From Janibacter sp. HTCC2649 (GTDB lineage: Bacteria > Actinomycetota > Actinomycetes > Actinomycetales > Dermatophilaceae), in assembly GCF_000152705.1 (NCBI RefSeq), contig NZ_CH672413.1:3875046-3939045 (forward strand): 64,000 nt of DNA, in the 5' to 3' direction. Shown piece after piece: positions 44,730 through 53,046 of the stretch. Below the pieces are notes generated by a model, which made no database searches, had not been told where the DNA came from, and saw nothing but the letters and a program-made list of their open reading frames with translations. The number at the start of each line of letters is the position of its first letter. Within the stretch, counting starts at the first letter, position 1. A program made the translations under genes and the position numbers.

Positions 44730-45932
44730 GTGAGCGCGTATCTGGACCATGCAGCAACGACCCCGATGCGGGCGTCTGCTCGTGCTGCGTGGGTCGAGCA
44801 GTCGCAGCGGGGTGGCAACCCGTCGTCGTTGCACACCTCCGGTCGCGCTGCGCGCGCCGTCGTCGAGGAGTCGCGCGAAGAGATTGCCGGTGCGCTCGGC
44901 GCCCGACCGTCCGAGGTCGTCTTCACCTCCGGTGGCACCGAAGCGGACAACCTGGCCATCAAGGGCACGTATGCCGCACGGCTGGCTTCCGTGGGAGCGC
45001 GCCGTCTCGTCGTGGGCGGGATCGAACACCACGCCGTCCTCGATCCGGTCGAGCACCTCGTCGAGACGCAGGGCGCGGAGGTCACCTGGCTCGAGCCGGA
45101 CCGCTGCGGCCACATCTCCGTCGACGACCTCAAGGTGGCGCTTGCGCCCGCGGCTGTTGCCAGCGTGACGGACGCGCTGGACGTGGCCGTCGTCAGCGTC
45201 ATGTGGGCCAACAACGAGGTGGGGACCGTGCAGCCCGTGGCTGCACTGGCCGCCGTGGCGCGCGAGGCGGGCGTGCCGTTCCACACCGACGCCGTCCAGG
45301 CCGTGGGCCAGCTGCCGGTGGACTTCGCGGCGAGTGGGGCCGACCTCATGACCGTCTCGGCGCACAAGGTCGGTGGACCCGTCGGTGTCGGAGCCCTGCT
45401 CGCGCGGCGCGATGCCAAGCTCGTGCCGCTCGCCCACGGTGGTGGGCAGGAGCGGCAGGTGCGTTCGGGCACTCTCGACGCGGCCGGCATACGCGCGTTT
45501 GCCGTTGCCCTGACCGAGGCCGTCGCCGAGCGCGAGGTCGAGGCCAAGCGGCTCACGGCCCTGCGCGACCAGCTCATCGGCCGCGCGCTGTCACTGGACC
45601 TCGGCATCAGCGTGAGTGGCTGCTGGACGGCGGGGGAGGCGACCGACCGGCTTCCGGGCAACGCGCACCTCCTCGTCCCCGGCTGTGAGGGCGACTCATT
45701 GCTCTATCTGCTCGACGCCGCTGGTGTGGAGTGCTCGACCGGCTCCGCGTGCCAGGCCGGTGTGCCACAGCCGAGCCACGTGCTGCTCGCGATGGGCTAC
45801 CCCGAAGCGGAGGCGCGTGGAGCGTTGCGGCTCTCGCTCGGACACACCTCCACCGACGCCGATGTCGACGCTTTCATCGCTGCCCTGCCCGGTGTCGTCG
45901 AGCGGGCCCGACGTGCGAGCGGAGCCGCCTGA
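44730..45932 (+). CDS. iscS: cysteine desulfurase (IscS/NifS family)
   Basis: 400-residue PLP enzyme that removes sulfur from cysteine as a persulfide. It begins [12 protein letters not shown]. The PLP lysine is K213 in [11 protein letters not shown]; the histidine is in GGIEHHAVL. The catalytic cysteine loop reads [11 protein letters not shown] (C335, C341). The gene overlaps mnmA by one base (TGATG), so sulfur is probably delivered to MnmA for 2-thiouridine, and perhaps to Fe-S assembly as well. GTG 44730 is chosen from the -10 spacing and family start. Confidence 0.93.
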   Translation: MSAYLDHAATTPMRASARAAWVEQSQRGGNPSSLHTSGRAARAVVEESREEIAGALGARPSEVVFTSGGTEADNLAIKGTYAARLASVGARRLVVGGIEHHAVLDPVEHLVETQGAEVTWLEPDRCGHISVDDLKVALAPAAVASVTDALDVAVVSVMWANNEVGTVQPVAALAAVAREAGVPFHTDAVQAVGQLPVDFAASGADLMTVSAHKVGGPVGVGALLARRDAKLVPLAHGGGQERQVRSGTLDAAGIRAFAVALTEAVAEREVEAKRLTALRDQLIGRALSLDLGISVSGCWTAGEATDRLPGNAHLLVPGCEGDSLLYLLDAAGVECSTGSACQAGVPQPSHVLLAMGYPEAEARGALRLSLGHTSTDADVDAFIAALPGVVERARRASGAA

Positions 45933-47056
45933 TGCGCGTCGTCGCTGCGATGAGCGGGGGAGTGGACTCAGCCGTGGCTGCTGCCCGGATGCTCGACGCC
46001 GGCCACGAGGTCGTGGGGGTGCACCTCGCGCTGTCACGTTCGGCCGCCACCCTGCGCGAGTCGGCGCGAGGCTGCTGCACCATCGAGGACGCCGGTGACG
46101 CGCGACGGGTTGCCGATCGGCTGGGGATCCCCTTCTACGTGTGGGACATGGCGGAGCGGTTCCAGCGCGACGTCATGGACGACTTCGTCGCGGAGTACCA
46201 GGCGGGGCGCACGCCCAACCCGTGCCTGCGCTGCAACGAGTCCATCAAGTTCGCGGCCCTGCTCGACCGAGCCGTGGCTCTCGGGTTCGACGCCGTGGCG
46301 ACCGGGCACTATGCCCAGATCGTCGAGCGCGTGGATGCCGAGGGTGTGACGCATCGCGAGCTGCACCGAGCGGTCGACCCCAAGAAGGACCAGTCCTATG
46401 TCCTCGGGGTGCTCGACGACGAACAGCTGTCGCGGGCGTTCTTCCCGCTCGGTGACACGGCCAAGCCGCAGATTCGTGAAGAAGCTGCGGCACGAGGGTT
46501 CTCGATCGCGAAGAAGCCGGACTCCTATGACATCTGCTTCATCCCTGACGGCGACACCCGCGGATTTCTGACCAAGAAGCTCGGCGAGCAGCCCGGCGAG
46601 ATCGTCGACGCCGAGAGTGGCGAGGTCGTGGGTTCGCACGAGGGCGCCTATGGCTTCACGGTCGGTCAGCGACGAGGGCTCGGGCTGGATCGCTCCTCGC
46701 TCGACGCCGAGCCCCGCTACGTCGTCGGCGTCGACGCCCCGACGAACCGCGTTCTCATCGGCACCCAGGACCTGTTGGGCGTCGATGTCATCGTTGCCGA
46801 CCACGCCCGCTGGTGTGGTGACGCACCGGTCGGCGAGGTTCGGGTGGGTGCCCAGGTGCGGGCGCACGGCGAGGAGGTCCCCGCATTGGCATGGGTCGAT
46901 GAGTCCGATCCCGAGCTCGTGCACGTCCGGCTCGACGAGCGCATCCGTGGAGTCGCGCCGGGGCAGTCGGTGGTGCTCTACGACGACACCCGAGTCGTGG
47001 GTTCGGCAACCATCGCCGCGACCTCCCGCGCCGGCGCACCCGTCCCCACCAGCTGA
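45932..47056 (+). CDS. mnmA: tRNA-specific 2-thiouridylase MnmA
   Basis: 374-residue MnmA. It transfers sulfur to U34 of Lys/Glu/Gln tRNAs using ATP. The PP-loop [13 protein letters not shown] is at residues 8-20. The catalytic pair is C101 (in [13 protein letters not shown]) and C202 (in [10 protein letters not shown]). TGHYAQ and DQSYVLGVL are tRNA- and ATP-contacting blocks; the beta-barrel C-terminus has [10 protein letters not shown]. It is translationally coupled to the cysteine desulfurase that should supply sulfur. A 22-bp palindrome follows its stop. Confidence 0.96.
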   Translation: MRVVAAMSGGVDSAVAAARMLDAGHEVVGVHLALSRSAATLRESARGCCTIEDAGDARRVADRLGIPFYVWDMAERFQRDVMDDFVAEYQAGRTPNPCLRCNESIKFAALLDRAVALGFDAVATGHYAQIVERVDAEGVTHRELHRAVDPKKDQSYVLGVLDDEQLSRAFFPLGDTAKPQIREEAAARGFSIAKKPDSYDICFIPDGDTRGFLTKKLGEQPGEIVDAESGEVVGSHEGAYGFTVGQRRGLGLDRSSLDAEPRYVVGVDAPTNRVLIGTQDLLGVDVIVADHARWCGDAPVGEVRVGAQVRAHGEEVPALAWVDESDPELVHVRLDERIRGVAPGQSVVLYDDTRVVGSATIAATSRAGAPVPTS

Positions 47057-47078
47057 GCGCGGCTGGCGCCAGCCGCGC
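47057..47078. terminator. 22-bp perfect palindrome after mnmA
   Basis: GCGCGGCTGGC followed directly by its reverse complement, starting one base after the mnmA stop. It can fold as a stable GC hairpin; no T tract follows. It lies between convergent mnmA and the MocR gene. The rest of the gap to 47172 shows only short GC repeats. Confidence 0.65.
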
Positions 47079-47172
47079 AGAGCGTGGTCCGCCGCGCACC
47101 CATAAGAGCGCGGGTGGTCAGGAACTGCGGCCCTCGCGCCAGCGGCGCAGAAATGCCCCGGGCAGCGACCCG

Positions 47173-48591
47173 TCAGGTGAGGCCGCGGGCGAGGGCGCGG
47201 ACCGCAGCGTCCGCGTGGGACTCGGACAGGCCGGCATACCCAATGACGAGTCCGCGGCGCACCGCCTCGACGCAGTAGGCCGACAGCGGGTTGACCGACA
47301 CCCCGTGGCGCAGGAGGGTCATCGACACCTCGTGGTCGTCGACGTCATCGGGCAGGAGCAACACGACGTGCAACCCCGCGTCGACGCCGCTGAGCCGATG
47401 GTCCGGCAGGTGACGTGCCAGGGCGGCGACGAGCCGAGCCCGGCGAGCGGCATACGTTCGGGCAGCCCGAGCGTGGTGCGCGGCCAGCGAACCGTTGGCG
47501 ATGAACTCGGCGACAGCCTCGCCGGTCATCTCGTTGACGATGAGGCTGCGGCGTTCGAGCTCGACCCGGACCGCCTCGCGAAGATGCTTCGGCGGCGCCA
47601 GCCACGAGACGCGCAGGGTGGGCACCAGGATCTTGGACGCCGTGCCGATGTAGAGGACGTGGTCGTCGGCGCCCTCGAGCGAACGCAGTGCAGGCAGTGG
47701 CGACACGTCGTAGCGGAACTCGCCGTCGTAGTCGTCCTCGATGATGAGCCCGTCCGCGGCCCGCGCCCATTCGAGCAGGGCCGTGCGCCGGGCGACGGGC
47801 ATGCGAGCGCCCAGGGGGTACTGGTGCGACGGGGTGACGTAGACCGCGGCATCGCGGCGGCGAAGCGTCGATGGATCGAGCCCGTCCTCGTCGACCGGCA
47901 GGGCAGAGATGCGAGATCCGTTGTCGGAGAACGCTGTCCACGCCTCAACGTAGCCCGGATCCTCGACAGCGACGGTTCGCCCCACGAGCCCGAGCGCGGC
48001 CGGCAGGGCCTGCAGTGTGGCGCTCACGCCGGGGGTGATGAGGAGGTCGTCGGGTTCCAGGGCGATGCCCCGGCTTCGACGGATGTGGTCGGTGAGCACC
48101 TGGCGCAGTCGCACGTGTTGTGGTCCGTGGCTGATGTCGGTCGTGGGGACCTGGGACGCGGCATGGCGCCACGCCCGCCGCCAGGCCGCCTGGTCGAGGA
48201 AGCCGATGTCCGGTCGCCCGGGACGCAGGTCGAACCGGGCCTGGGATCGGGCGGGACGAGGCGGGCCGGTGGGGAACGGCTCCATCGGATCGACCGACGA
48301 CAGGGCGCCGGCTCGCGCTGCGCGATCGGCTCCCGCAGCGATCGCCGCTCCCGAACCCGGTCGCGTCTCGATGAAACCGGCTGCCGCCAACTCGTCGTAT
48401 GCCGCGACGACCGGTCCCCGGGACACCTTCAGTTCCGTAGCGAGCACGCGGGTCGAGGGGAGCGGGTCGCCCGGTCGCAGCCGGCCCTCGCGCAGCTCGC
48501 CGACGATGGCGTCGGCGATGCGGTGTCGCAGCGGGCGATCGGAGGCGTCGAGGAGGAGAGCCATGCTGGCGGTGCGGGGAGGGCGGGGCAC
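47173..48591 (-). CDS. MocR/PdxR-type GntR regulator with aminotransferase domain
   Basis: 472 residues. An N-terminal GntR winged helix (about 10-80: LRHRIADAIVGELREGRLRPG and LATELKVSRGPVVAAYDEL) is fused to a fold-type-I aminotransferase domain. The PLP lysine lies in IGTASKILVPTLRVSW, and DDYDGEFRY is the usual MocR block. MocR proteins bind PLP or an aldimine and regulate divergent genes for vitamin B6 or amino-acid metabolism. GTG 48591 is 6 bases after TATTCT; ATG 48564 is the alternative. The divergent PPOX-fold gene is the likely target. Confidence 0.88.
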   Translation of the reverse strand: MPRPPRTASMALLLDASDRPLRHRIADAIVGELREGRLRPGDPLPSTRVLATELKVSRGPVVAAYDELAAAGFIETRPGSGAAIAAGADRAARAGALSSVDPMEPFPTGPPRPARSQARFDLRPGRPDIGFLDQAAWRRAWRHAASQVPTTDISHGPQHVRLRQVLTDHIRRSRGIALEPDDLLITPGVSATLQALPAALGLVGRTVAVEDPGYVEAWTAFSDNGSRISALPVDEDGLDPSTLRRRDAAVYVTPSHQYPLGARMPVARRTALLEWARAADGLIIEDDYDGEFRYDVSPLPALRSLEGADDHVLYIGTASKILVPTLRVSWLAPPKHLREAVRVELERRSLIVNEMTGEAVAEFIANGSLAAHHARAARTYAARRARLVAALARHLPDHRLSGVDAGLHVVLLLPDDVDDHEVSMTLLRHGVSVNPLSAYCVEAVRRGLVIGYAGLSESHADAAVRALARGLT

Positions 48592-48668
48592 GAGACCAGA
48601 ATACTGGTCCTGCTCATGAGGCAATAGTGGTTCTTGGGCATGGTCCACTTGCGGGCCAGAATGGAGCC
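48592..48668. promoter_or_regulatory. MocR/PPOX divergent promoter with operator repeats
   Basis: Minus side: TATTCT (48598-48603), 6 bases before GTG 48591. Plus side: TTGGGC (48634-48639), 17 bases, CAGAAT (48657-48662), 6 bases, ATG 48669. Candidate operators are the dyad GACCAG-AATA-CTGGTC (48594-48609), which overlaps the mocR -10, and the direct repeats ATACTGGTCC (48601) and ATAGTGGTTC (48624), 23 bases apart and just upstream of the PPOX -35. This arrangement allows autorepression and activation. Confidence 0.6.
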
Positions 48669-49310
48669 ATGCCCAACCTCACCCTGAACCGACACCGCGA
48701 GCGCGGCAGCACCGAACGCCTCATCCTTGACGATCTCCTCGACGACATCCTCGCGGGGACCTTGAGCACCGTCGTCGATGGCGAGCCGTGGGTGGTGCCG
48801 ATGCTCTTCGCCCGACAGGGAGACCGCATCCTGCTGCACGGTTCCACCGGAGCGGGGGCGCTGCGCCACGTCGCCGCCGGGGCACCCGCCGCCCTGGCCG
48901 TCATTGCGGTCGACGCCCTCATCGTCGGCCACACGACCTTCGACTCCTCGGCCAACTACCGGTCTGCCGTCGTCCACGGAAAGCTCACCCCCCTGCCCGA
49001 CGACGAGAGGCCGGCAGCGCTGGACGCCCTGTCGGAGCGGATCCTGCCGGGTCGTGCGCGTGAGGTCAGGCCGATGACGCGCCAGGAGATGGCCAAGACG
49101 ATGGTGGTGTCCCTGCCGATCACCGAAGGCGCCTTCCTCGTCAAGACGAGGACCGGAACGGCCAGTGCACCCGACGAGGAGACCACCGCCTGGCACGGTC
49201 ACGTGGAGCTGCGCACGGTCGCGCTGGAGCCCGTGACGGCACCCACCTCAACGACCTCCGAGGTCCCGCAATCGGTGCGCGACTTCGCGGGTGCGAGGGT
49301 TCTCGTGTGA
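48669..49310 (+). CDS. pyridoxamine 5'-phosphate oxidase-fold flavoprotein
   Basis: 213-residue split-barrel FMN protein of the PPOX/FMN-binding superfamily (HRERGSTERLILDDLLDDIL, then VVDGEPWVVPMLFARQGD and ILLHGSTGAGALRHV). Related proteins bind FMN, F420 or heme; true pyridoxamine-phosphate oxidase activity is not implied. Its divergence from a MocR regulator suggests a link to B6 or amino-acid metabolism. The TGA overlaps the GTG of the next gene, so it heads a three-gene run (PPOX, MetE-like, EamA). Confidence 0.82.
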   Translation: MPNLTLNRHRERGSTERLILDDLLDDILAGTLSTVVDGEPWVVPMLFARQGDRILLHGSTGAGALRHVAAGAPAALAVIAVDALIVGHTTFDSSANYRSAVVHGKLTPLPDDERPAALDALSERILPGRAREVRPMTRQEMAKTMVVSLPITEGAFLVKTRTGTASAPDEETTAWHGHVELRTVALEPVTAPTSTTSEVPQSVRDFAGARVLV

Positions 49311-50308
49311 CCCACGTTTCCGGAGTTGGCTCCTGGCCCGGCGAGTCGTCGCGCGAGGCCATCATCACGGTCCGCGACCTGCTCACCGATGTCGAAGGAC
49401 TCGGCCTGCCGTACCTGCCCGAACTGCCCTCTCGCGGTCCGGGCGCTGACATCATCGGTCGTTCCGCGGCGCTGCTCGCGGACCTGTCTGTGGACCTCCA
49501 GCCCTCGGGCTGGCGCTTCACCGATCGCCCGGGTCGCGACATGCTCCGCGCTCGCGCCCACCTCCGACAGGACCTCGATGAGCTCGCCGAGGCCTACGAC
49601 GGGTATGCCGGCCCGCTCAAGATCCAGGTCGCCGGGCCGTGGACGCTCGGGGCGTCCATCGAGCTCAACCGGGGGGAGCGCTCGCTCACGGATGGGGGTG
49701 CGCGACGCGACCTCGTCGGATCGCTCGCCGAGGGCGTGCGCCGCCACATCGCCGACGTGCAGCGGCTCGTTCCCGGCGCGGTCATCACGGTTCAGCTCGA
49801 CGAGCCGTCGGTCGTGTCCGTCCTGCGCGGCGAGCTGCCGACAGCGTCCGGCTACGGACGCGTTCGTGCGGTCGACCGCGTGGAGGTGGCACGCGGCATA
49901 CAGGACGTTCGCGAAGCGCATGACGGCGACGTCGTCCTGCACTCGTGCCACCCCGCAGCCCCGGTGGAGCTGCTCGCGGCCACGGGCGTCACCGCCCTCG
50001 CGCTCGACCTCACCGAGTCGTCACCGCAGCGTTGGGAGGCGATCGCCGAGGCCGTCGAGTCCGGCACTCGCCTCTGGGCAGGGGTCGTGCCGACGACGGC
50101 CGTCACCTCGTCGGCGGACGCGGTCCGGACCGCCACCGCCCTTGTCCTGGACGGCTTCTCACGCGTCGGACTTCCGACCTCGTCGCTCGCCGATGTCACC
50201 GTGACACCGACGTGCGGACTTCCCTCACTCACACCCCGGGGGGCCGTGGACGTTCAACGGGTGGCGATCGCTGTCGCCGCCGAGTTGACCGAGAAGGAGA
50301 ACGACTGA
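49307..50308 (+). CDS. MetE-like (UROD/MetE superfamily) protein
   Basis: 333 residues resembling the C-terminal catalytic barrel of cobalamin-independent methionine synthase (M. tuberculosis Rv3015c type). It begins THVSGVGSWPG. Zinc-type ligands are in VLHSCHP and VTPTCGLPSL, and a DEPSVV segment lies mid-protein, but it lacks the N-terminal MetE domain, so full methionine synthesis is unlikely. The substrate is unknown. Coupled to both neighbours by start/stop overlaps. In mycobacteria the ortholog lies just upstream of ligA, as it does here after an inserted region. Confidence 0.8.
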   Translation: MTHVSGVGSWPGESSREAIITVRDLLTDVEGLGLPYLPELPSRGPGADIIGRSAALLADLSVDLQPSGWRFTDRPGRDMLRARAHLRQDLDELAEAYDGYAGPLKIQVAGPWTLGASIELNRGERSLTDGGARRDLVGSLAEGVRRHIADVQRLVPGAVITVQLDEPSVVSVLRGELPTASGYGRVRAVDRVEVARGIQDVREAHDGDVVLHSCHPAAPVELLAATGVTALALDLTESSPQRWEAIAEAVESGTRLWAGVVPTTAVTSSADAVRTATALVLDGFSRVGLPTSSLADVTVTPTCGLPSLTPRGAVDVQRVAIAVAAELTEKEND

Positions 50309-51381
50309 TGTCACCCGCACCCAGGGTCCCGTGGCAGGCCAAGTTCATGGCACTCGTCTTCATCTGGGGCTCGAGCTTTCTGCTCATGAAGGTCGGCCTC
50401 GAGTCCCTCTCAGCCGTGCAGATCGCAGCCCTGAGGCTCGTCACCGGTGCGGCCACGATCCTCGTGCTCCTGTGGATCCGGGGTGGGTCCCTGCCGCAGG
50501 AACGCTGGGTGTGGAAGCACCTCATCGTCACCGGACTGCTGCTCGGCACACTGCCGTTCACCCTTTTCGCCCTCTCCGAGACACGGGTGAGCTCGGCTCT
50601 CGCCGGCATCGGCAACGCGACCACGCCCATCGCCACCGTCCTCGCGACGATGGCCTTCCTTCCCGGCGCCCGCGCGACCCGGCCCAAGGTCATCGCCGTC
50701 GTCATCGGCTTCATCGGGGTGGTGACGATCATGCAGCCGTGGGCGTCGGGCCGACCCGATCTCGTCGGCTTCGGCATGGCCCTCGCCGGTGGCGTCTGCT
50801 ACGGCATCGGGTGGACCTACAACCGGCGCTTCCTGGCCGGTGCCGACCTCGGCGGGCTCAGCCAGCCGGCCGCGACGCTGCTCATGGGGTGCGTTCTCAT
50901 GGTGCCCGTGATCCTCGTGTGGGGTGCGCTCCAGCCGGGCGGCATCGGGGCGATCTGGGCCTATGACAGGGCCCGCCTCGGCACCTCGCAGATCGAGGCG
51001 GGCAGCGCCGGCGGGGGCTGGATCTGGTTGCCGCTGCTCTGCATCCTGGCGCTCGGCATCGTCGGGACGGGTGCGGCCTACATCCTGCAGTTCGACGTCG
51101 TTCGCGGCGCCGGACCGGTGATCGGTTCGACGATCACCTACCTCATCCCGATCGTCTCGGTGCTGCTCGGAGTCCTCGTCCTGGGCGAGTCACTCGGGCT
51201 GTTCGAGGTCATCGGCTTCGTCATCGTCCTGGCCGCCGCGGCCGTCATCAATGCCCCGGCTCGGCGACCACGACCGCGACTTCGTGCCCCATTGGGACGT
51301 TCCAGCGTTGTGGCACCTGACCCGGAAACGGTCCCAATGGGGCACGAAGTCGAAGGGGTCAGTCAGCCGCGGGTGCCTTGA
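50308..51381 (+). CDS. EamA/DMT-family transporter
   Basis: 357-residue drug/metabolite transporter with about ten hydrophobic helices in two EamA repeats (FMALVFIWGSSFLLMKVG and GMALAGGVCYGIGWTYNRRF). The ligand is unknown; family members export amino acids, nucleosides or drugs. The last about 35 residues, after VINAPA, do not look like a transporter tail. They are encoded by the inverted repeat 51277-51352 and read RPRPRLRAPLGRSSVV and onwards. The stop lies inside the convergent acyl-CoA ligase gene, a 23-base overlap. Confidence 0.88.
   Translation: MSPAPRVPWQAKFMALVFIWGSSFLLMKVGLESLSAVQIAALRLVTGAATILVLLWIRGGSLPQERWVWKHLIVTGLLLGTLPFTLFALSETRVSSALAGIGNATTPIATVLATMAFLPGARATRPKVIAVVIGFIGVVTIMQPWASGRPDLVGFGMALAGGVCYGIGWTYNRRFLAGADLGGLSQPAATLLMGCVLMVPVILVWGALQPGGIGAIWAYDRARLGTSQIEAGSAGGGWIWLPLLCILALGIVGTGAAYILQFDVVRGAGPVIGSTITYLIPIVSVLLGVLVLGESLGLFEVIGFVIVLAAAAVINAPARRPRPRLRAPLGRSSVVAPDPETVPMGHEVEGVSQPRVP
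51277..51352. repeat. 22-bp perfect inverted repeat inside the EamA 3' end
   Basis: CGACTTCGTGCCCC plus ATTGGGAC (51277-51298) pairs perfectly with 51331-51352 around a 32-base loop. It is the same outer sequence as the repeat at 23423, but here it lies within an open reading frame and forms its C-terminal codons. It is positioned between convergent genes, so a bidirectional terminator role is likely. Confidence 0.8.
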
Positions 51382-52882
51382 CCTCGCGACGCAGGATCTT
51401 GCCGGTCGGGCCCTTGGGCAGTGCGTCGAGGAGCCAGACGCTGCGGGGGTACTTGTAGGCCGCGATGCGCTCCTTGGTGAACGCGATGATGTCGTCGGTG
51501 GTGGCCGTCGAACCCTCGCGCAGGACCACGCCCGCACCGACCTGCTCGCCGAGCAGGTCGTCGGGCACGGCGACGACCGCCACCTCGAGGATGTCGGGGT
51601 GCTGGTAGATGACCTCTTCGACCTCACGCGGATAGACGTTCATGCCACCGCGCAGGATCATGTCCTTCTTGCGGTCCACGATGGTGAAGTAGCCCTCGTC
51701 GTCCTGAGTGGCCATGTCTCCGGTGCGGAACCAGCCGTCCGGGATCGCCTCGGCCGTGGCCTCGGGGTTGGCCCAGTAGCCCTTCATGACGTTGTCGCCG
51801 CGGATCGCGATCTCGCCGACCTCACCATGCTCGACCTCGGCGCCGTCGATGTCGATGACGCGCATCTCGCAGCCCGGGATGGCCAGGCCGATCGTGCCGG
51901 GCTTGCGCTCGTGGCCGGGCAGGTTGAACGACGCGACAGGGGAGGTCTCGGACAGGCCGTAACCCTCGAGGATCATGCAGCCGAACTTCTCCTCGAAGGC
52001 CTTCATCACCTCGAGCGGCATCGCCGATCCACCCGACGCGCACACGCGCAGCGACGATGCGTCGAGACTGTCCGAGTCCGGGTGGTTGAGGATCGCGGCG
52101 TACATCGTCGGCACGCCCTGCATCACGGTGACCTTCTCGTCGCCGATGACCTTGATCGCGGCCGCCGGGTCGAAGCGGGGGATGAGGGCGAGTGAGGCGC
52201 CGACGCGGACGGCGGCGTTGAGCCCGACGACGAGGCCGAAGACGTGGAAGAGCGGCAGGCAGCCCATGATCACGTCGTCCTCGGTCAGCTCCTGGATGAC
52301 CTCGGCGCACCGCATGGCGTTGAGGCTCACGTTGTCGTGGGTGAGCTCGGCGCCCTTGGGCCGGCCGGTCGTGCCCGAGGTGTAGAGGATGATCGCCGTG
52401 TCGTCGCCCTCACGATCGGCGGGCACCACAATCGGCTCAGGGATCGGTTCACCGGTGCCGAACGCGCCTTCGTCCGGGCCCATGGGACCGCACTGAACGA
52501 TCGTGGTCCCAGAGTTCACGGCTCCCTTGGTGGCCTCGTCCACGAAGTCCGGCCACACGAACGCGACCTTGGCTCCGGAGTTGGTGAAGAAGAAGTCGAT
52601 CTCGCCGGACTTGAGCAGCGGGTTCATCGGGACGACGACGCCACCTGCGAGGAGCGTGGCGAAGAACGCGACCGGAAACGCCGGGACGTTGGGCAGGATG
52701 AGGGCGACGCGGTCACCGGGCTCAATTCCGTTGGCGCGCAACGTTCCTGCGAGCTTTGCCGACATGGCGTGGAGCTGCTGGTAGGTGATGTCCTGCCCGT
52801 TGATCTTCAGGGCCGGCCGGTCCGGCATCGTGCTCGCCGTGCGGACGAGTGCTGATGCGAGGTTGGAGTCTGCGCTGCCCAT
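51359..52882 (-). CDS. long-chain acyl-CoA synthetase / AMP-dependent ligase
   Basis: 507-residue ANL-superfamily enzyme (FadD-like). It adenylates a fatty or carboxylic acid and transfers it to CoA. The P-loop is ILYTSGTTGRPKGAELTH. Other motifs are YGLSETSPV, YFTIVDRKKDMILRGGMNVYPREVEEV and the C-terminal catalytic lysine in GPTGKILRREV. The start at ATG 52882 follows AAGGAG. It is divergent from the molybdo-enzyme operon, with a 164-base gap containing one GTATGCCG copy. Acyl-chain preference cannot be inferred. Confidence 0.92.
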   Translation of the reverse strand: MGSADSNLASALVRTASTMPDRPALKINGQDITYQQLHAMSAKLAGTLRANGIEPGDRVALILPNVPAFPVAFFATLLAGGVVVPMNPLLKSGEIDFFFTNSGAKVAFVWPDFVDEATKGAVNSGTTIVQCGPMGPDEGAFGTGEPIPEPIVVPADREGDDTAIILYTSGTTGRPKGAELTHDNVSLNAMRCAEVIQELTEDDVIMGCLPLFHVFGLVVGLNAAVRVGASLALIPRFDPAAAIKVIGDEKVTVMQGVPTMYAAILNHPDSDSLDASSLRVCASGGSAMPLEVMKAFEEKFGCMILEGYGLSETSPVASFNLPGHERKPGTIGLAIPGCEMRVIDIDGAEVEHGEVGEIAIRGDNVMKGYWANPEATAEAIPDGWFRTGDMATQDDEGYFTIVDRKKDMILRGGMNVYPREVEEVIYQHPDILEVAVVAVPDDLLGEQVGAGVVLREGSTATTDDIIAFTKERIAAYKYPRSVWLLDALPKGPTGKILRREVKAPAAD

Positions 52883-53032
52883 GATGTGTGGCTCCTTTGC
52901 CGTGATGTGTTGCTCGCCATTGTGGTCCGTGCACCGATCCCTTGGGGCGGAAGGTGATGTGCAAGCCTCAGCGCGGGCGGCATACGCGAGCGGAGCGGTC
53001 CACAGCCACCCAGTGTGCGAAGGCACTGTCGA

Positions 53033-53038
53033 TAGGAT
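53033..53038 (+). promoter_or_regulatory. -10 hexamer TAGGAT of the xdh operon
   Basis: TAGGAT ends 8 bases before the ATG at 53047, with no Shine-Dalgarno. CAGTG-N8-CACTG (about 53011-53028) lies just upstream and could be an operator. Confidence 0.45.
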
Positions 53039-53046
53039 CGGCAATC

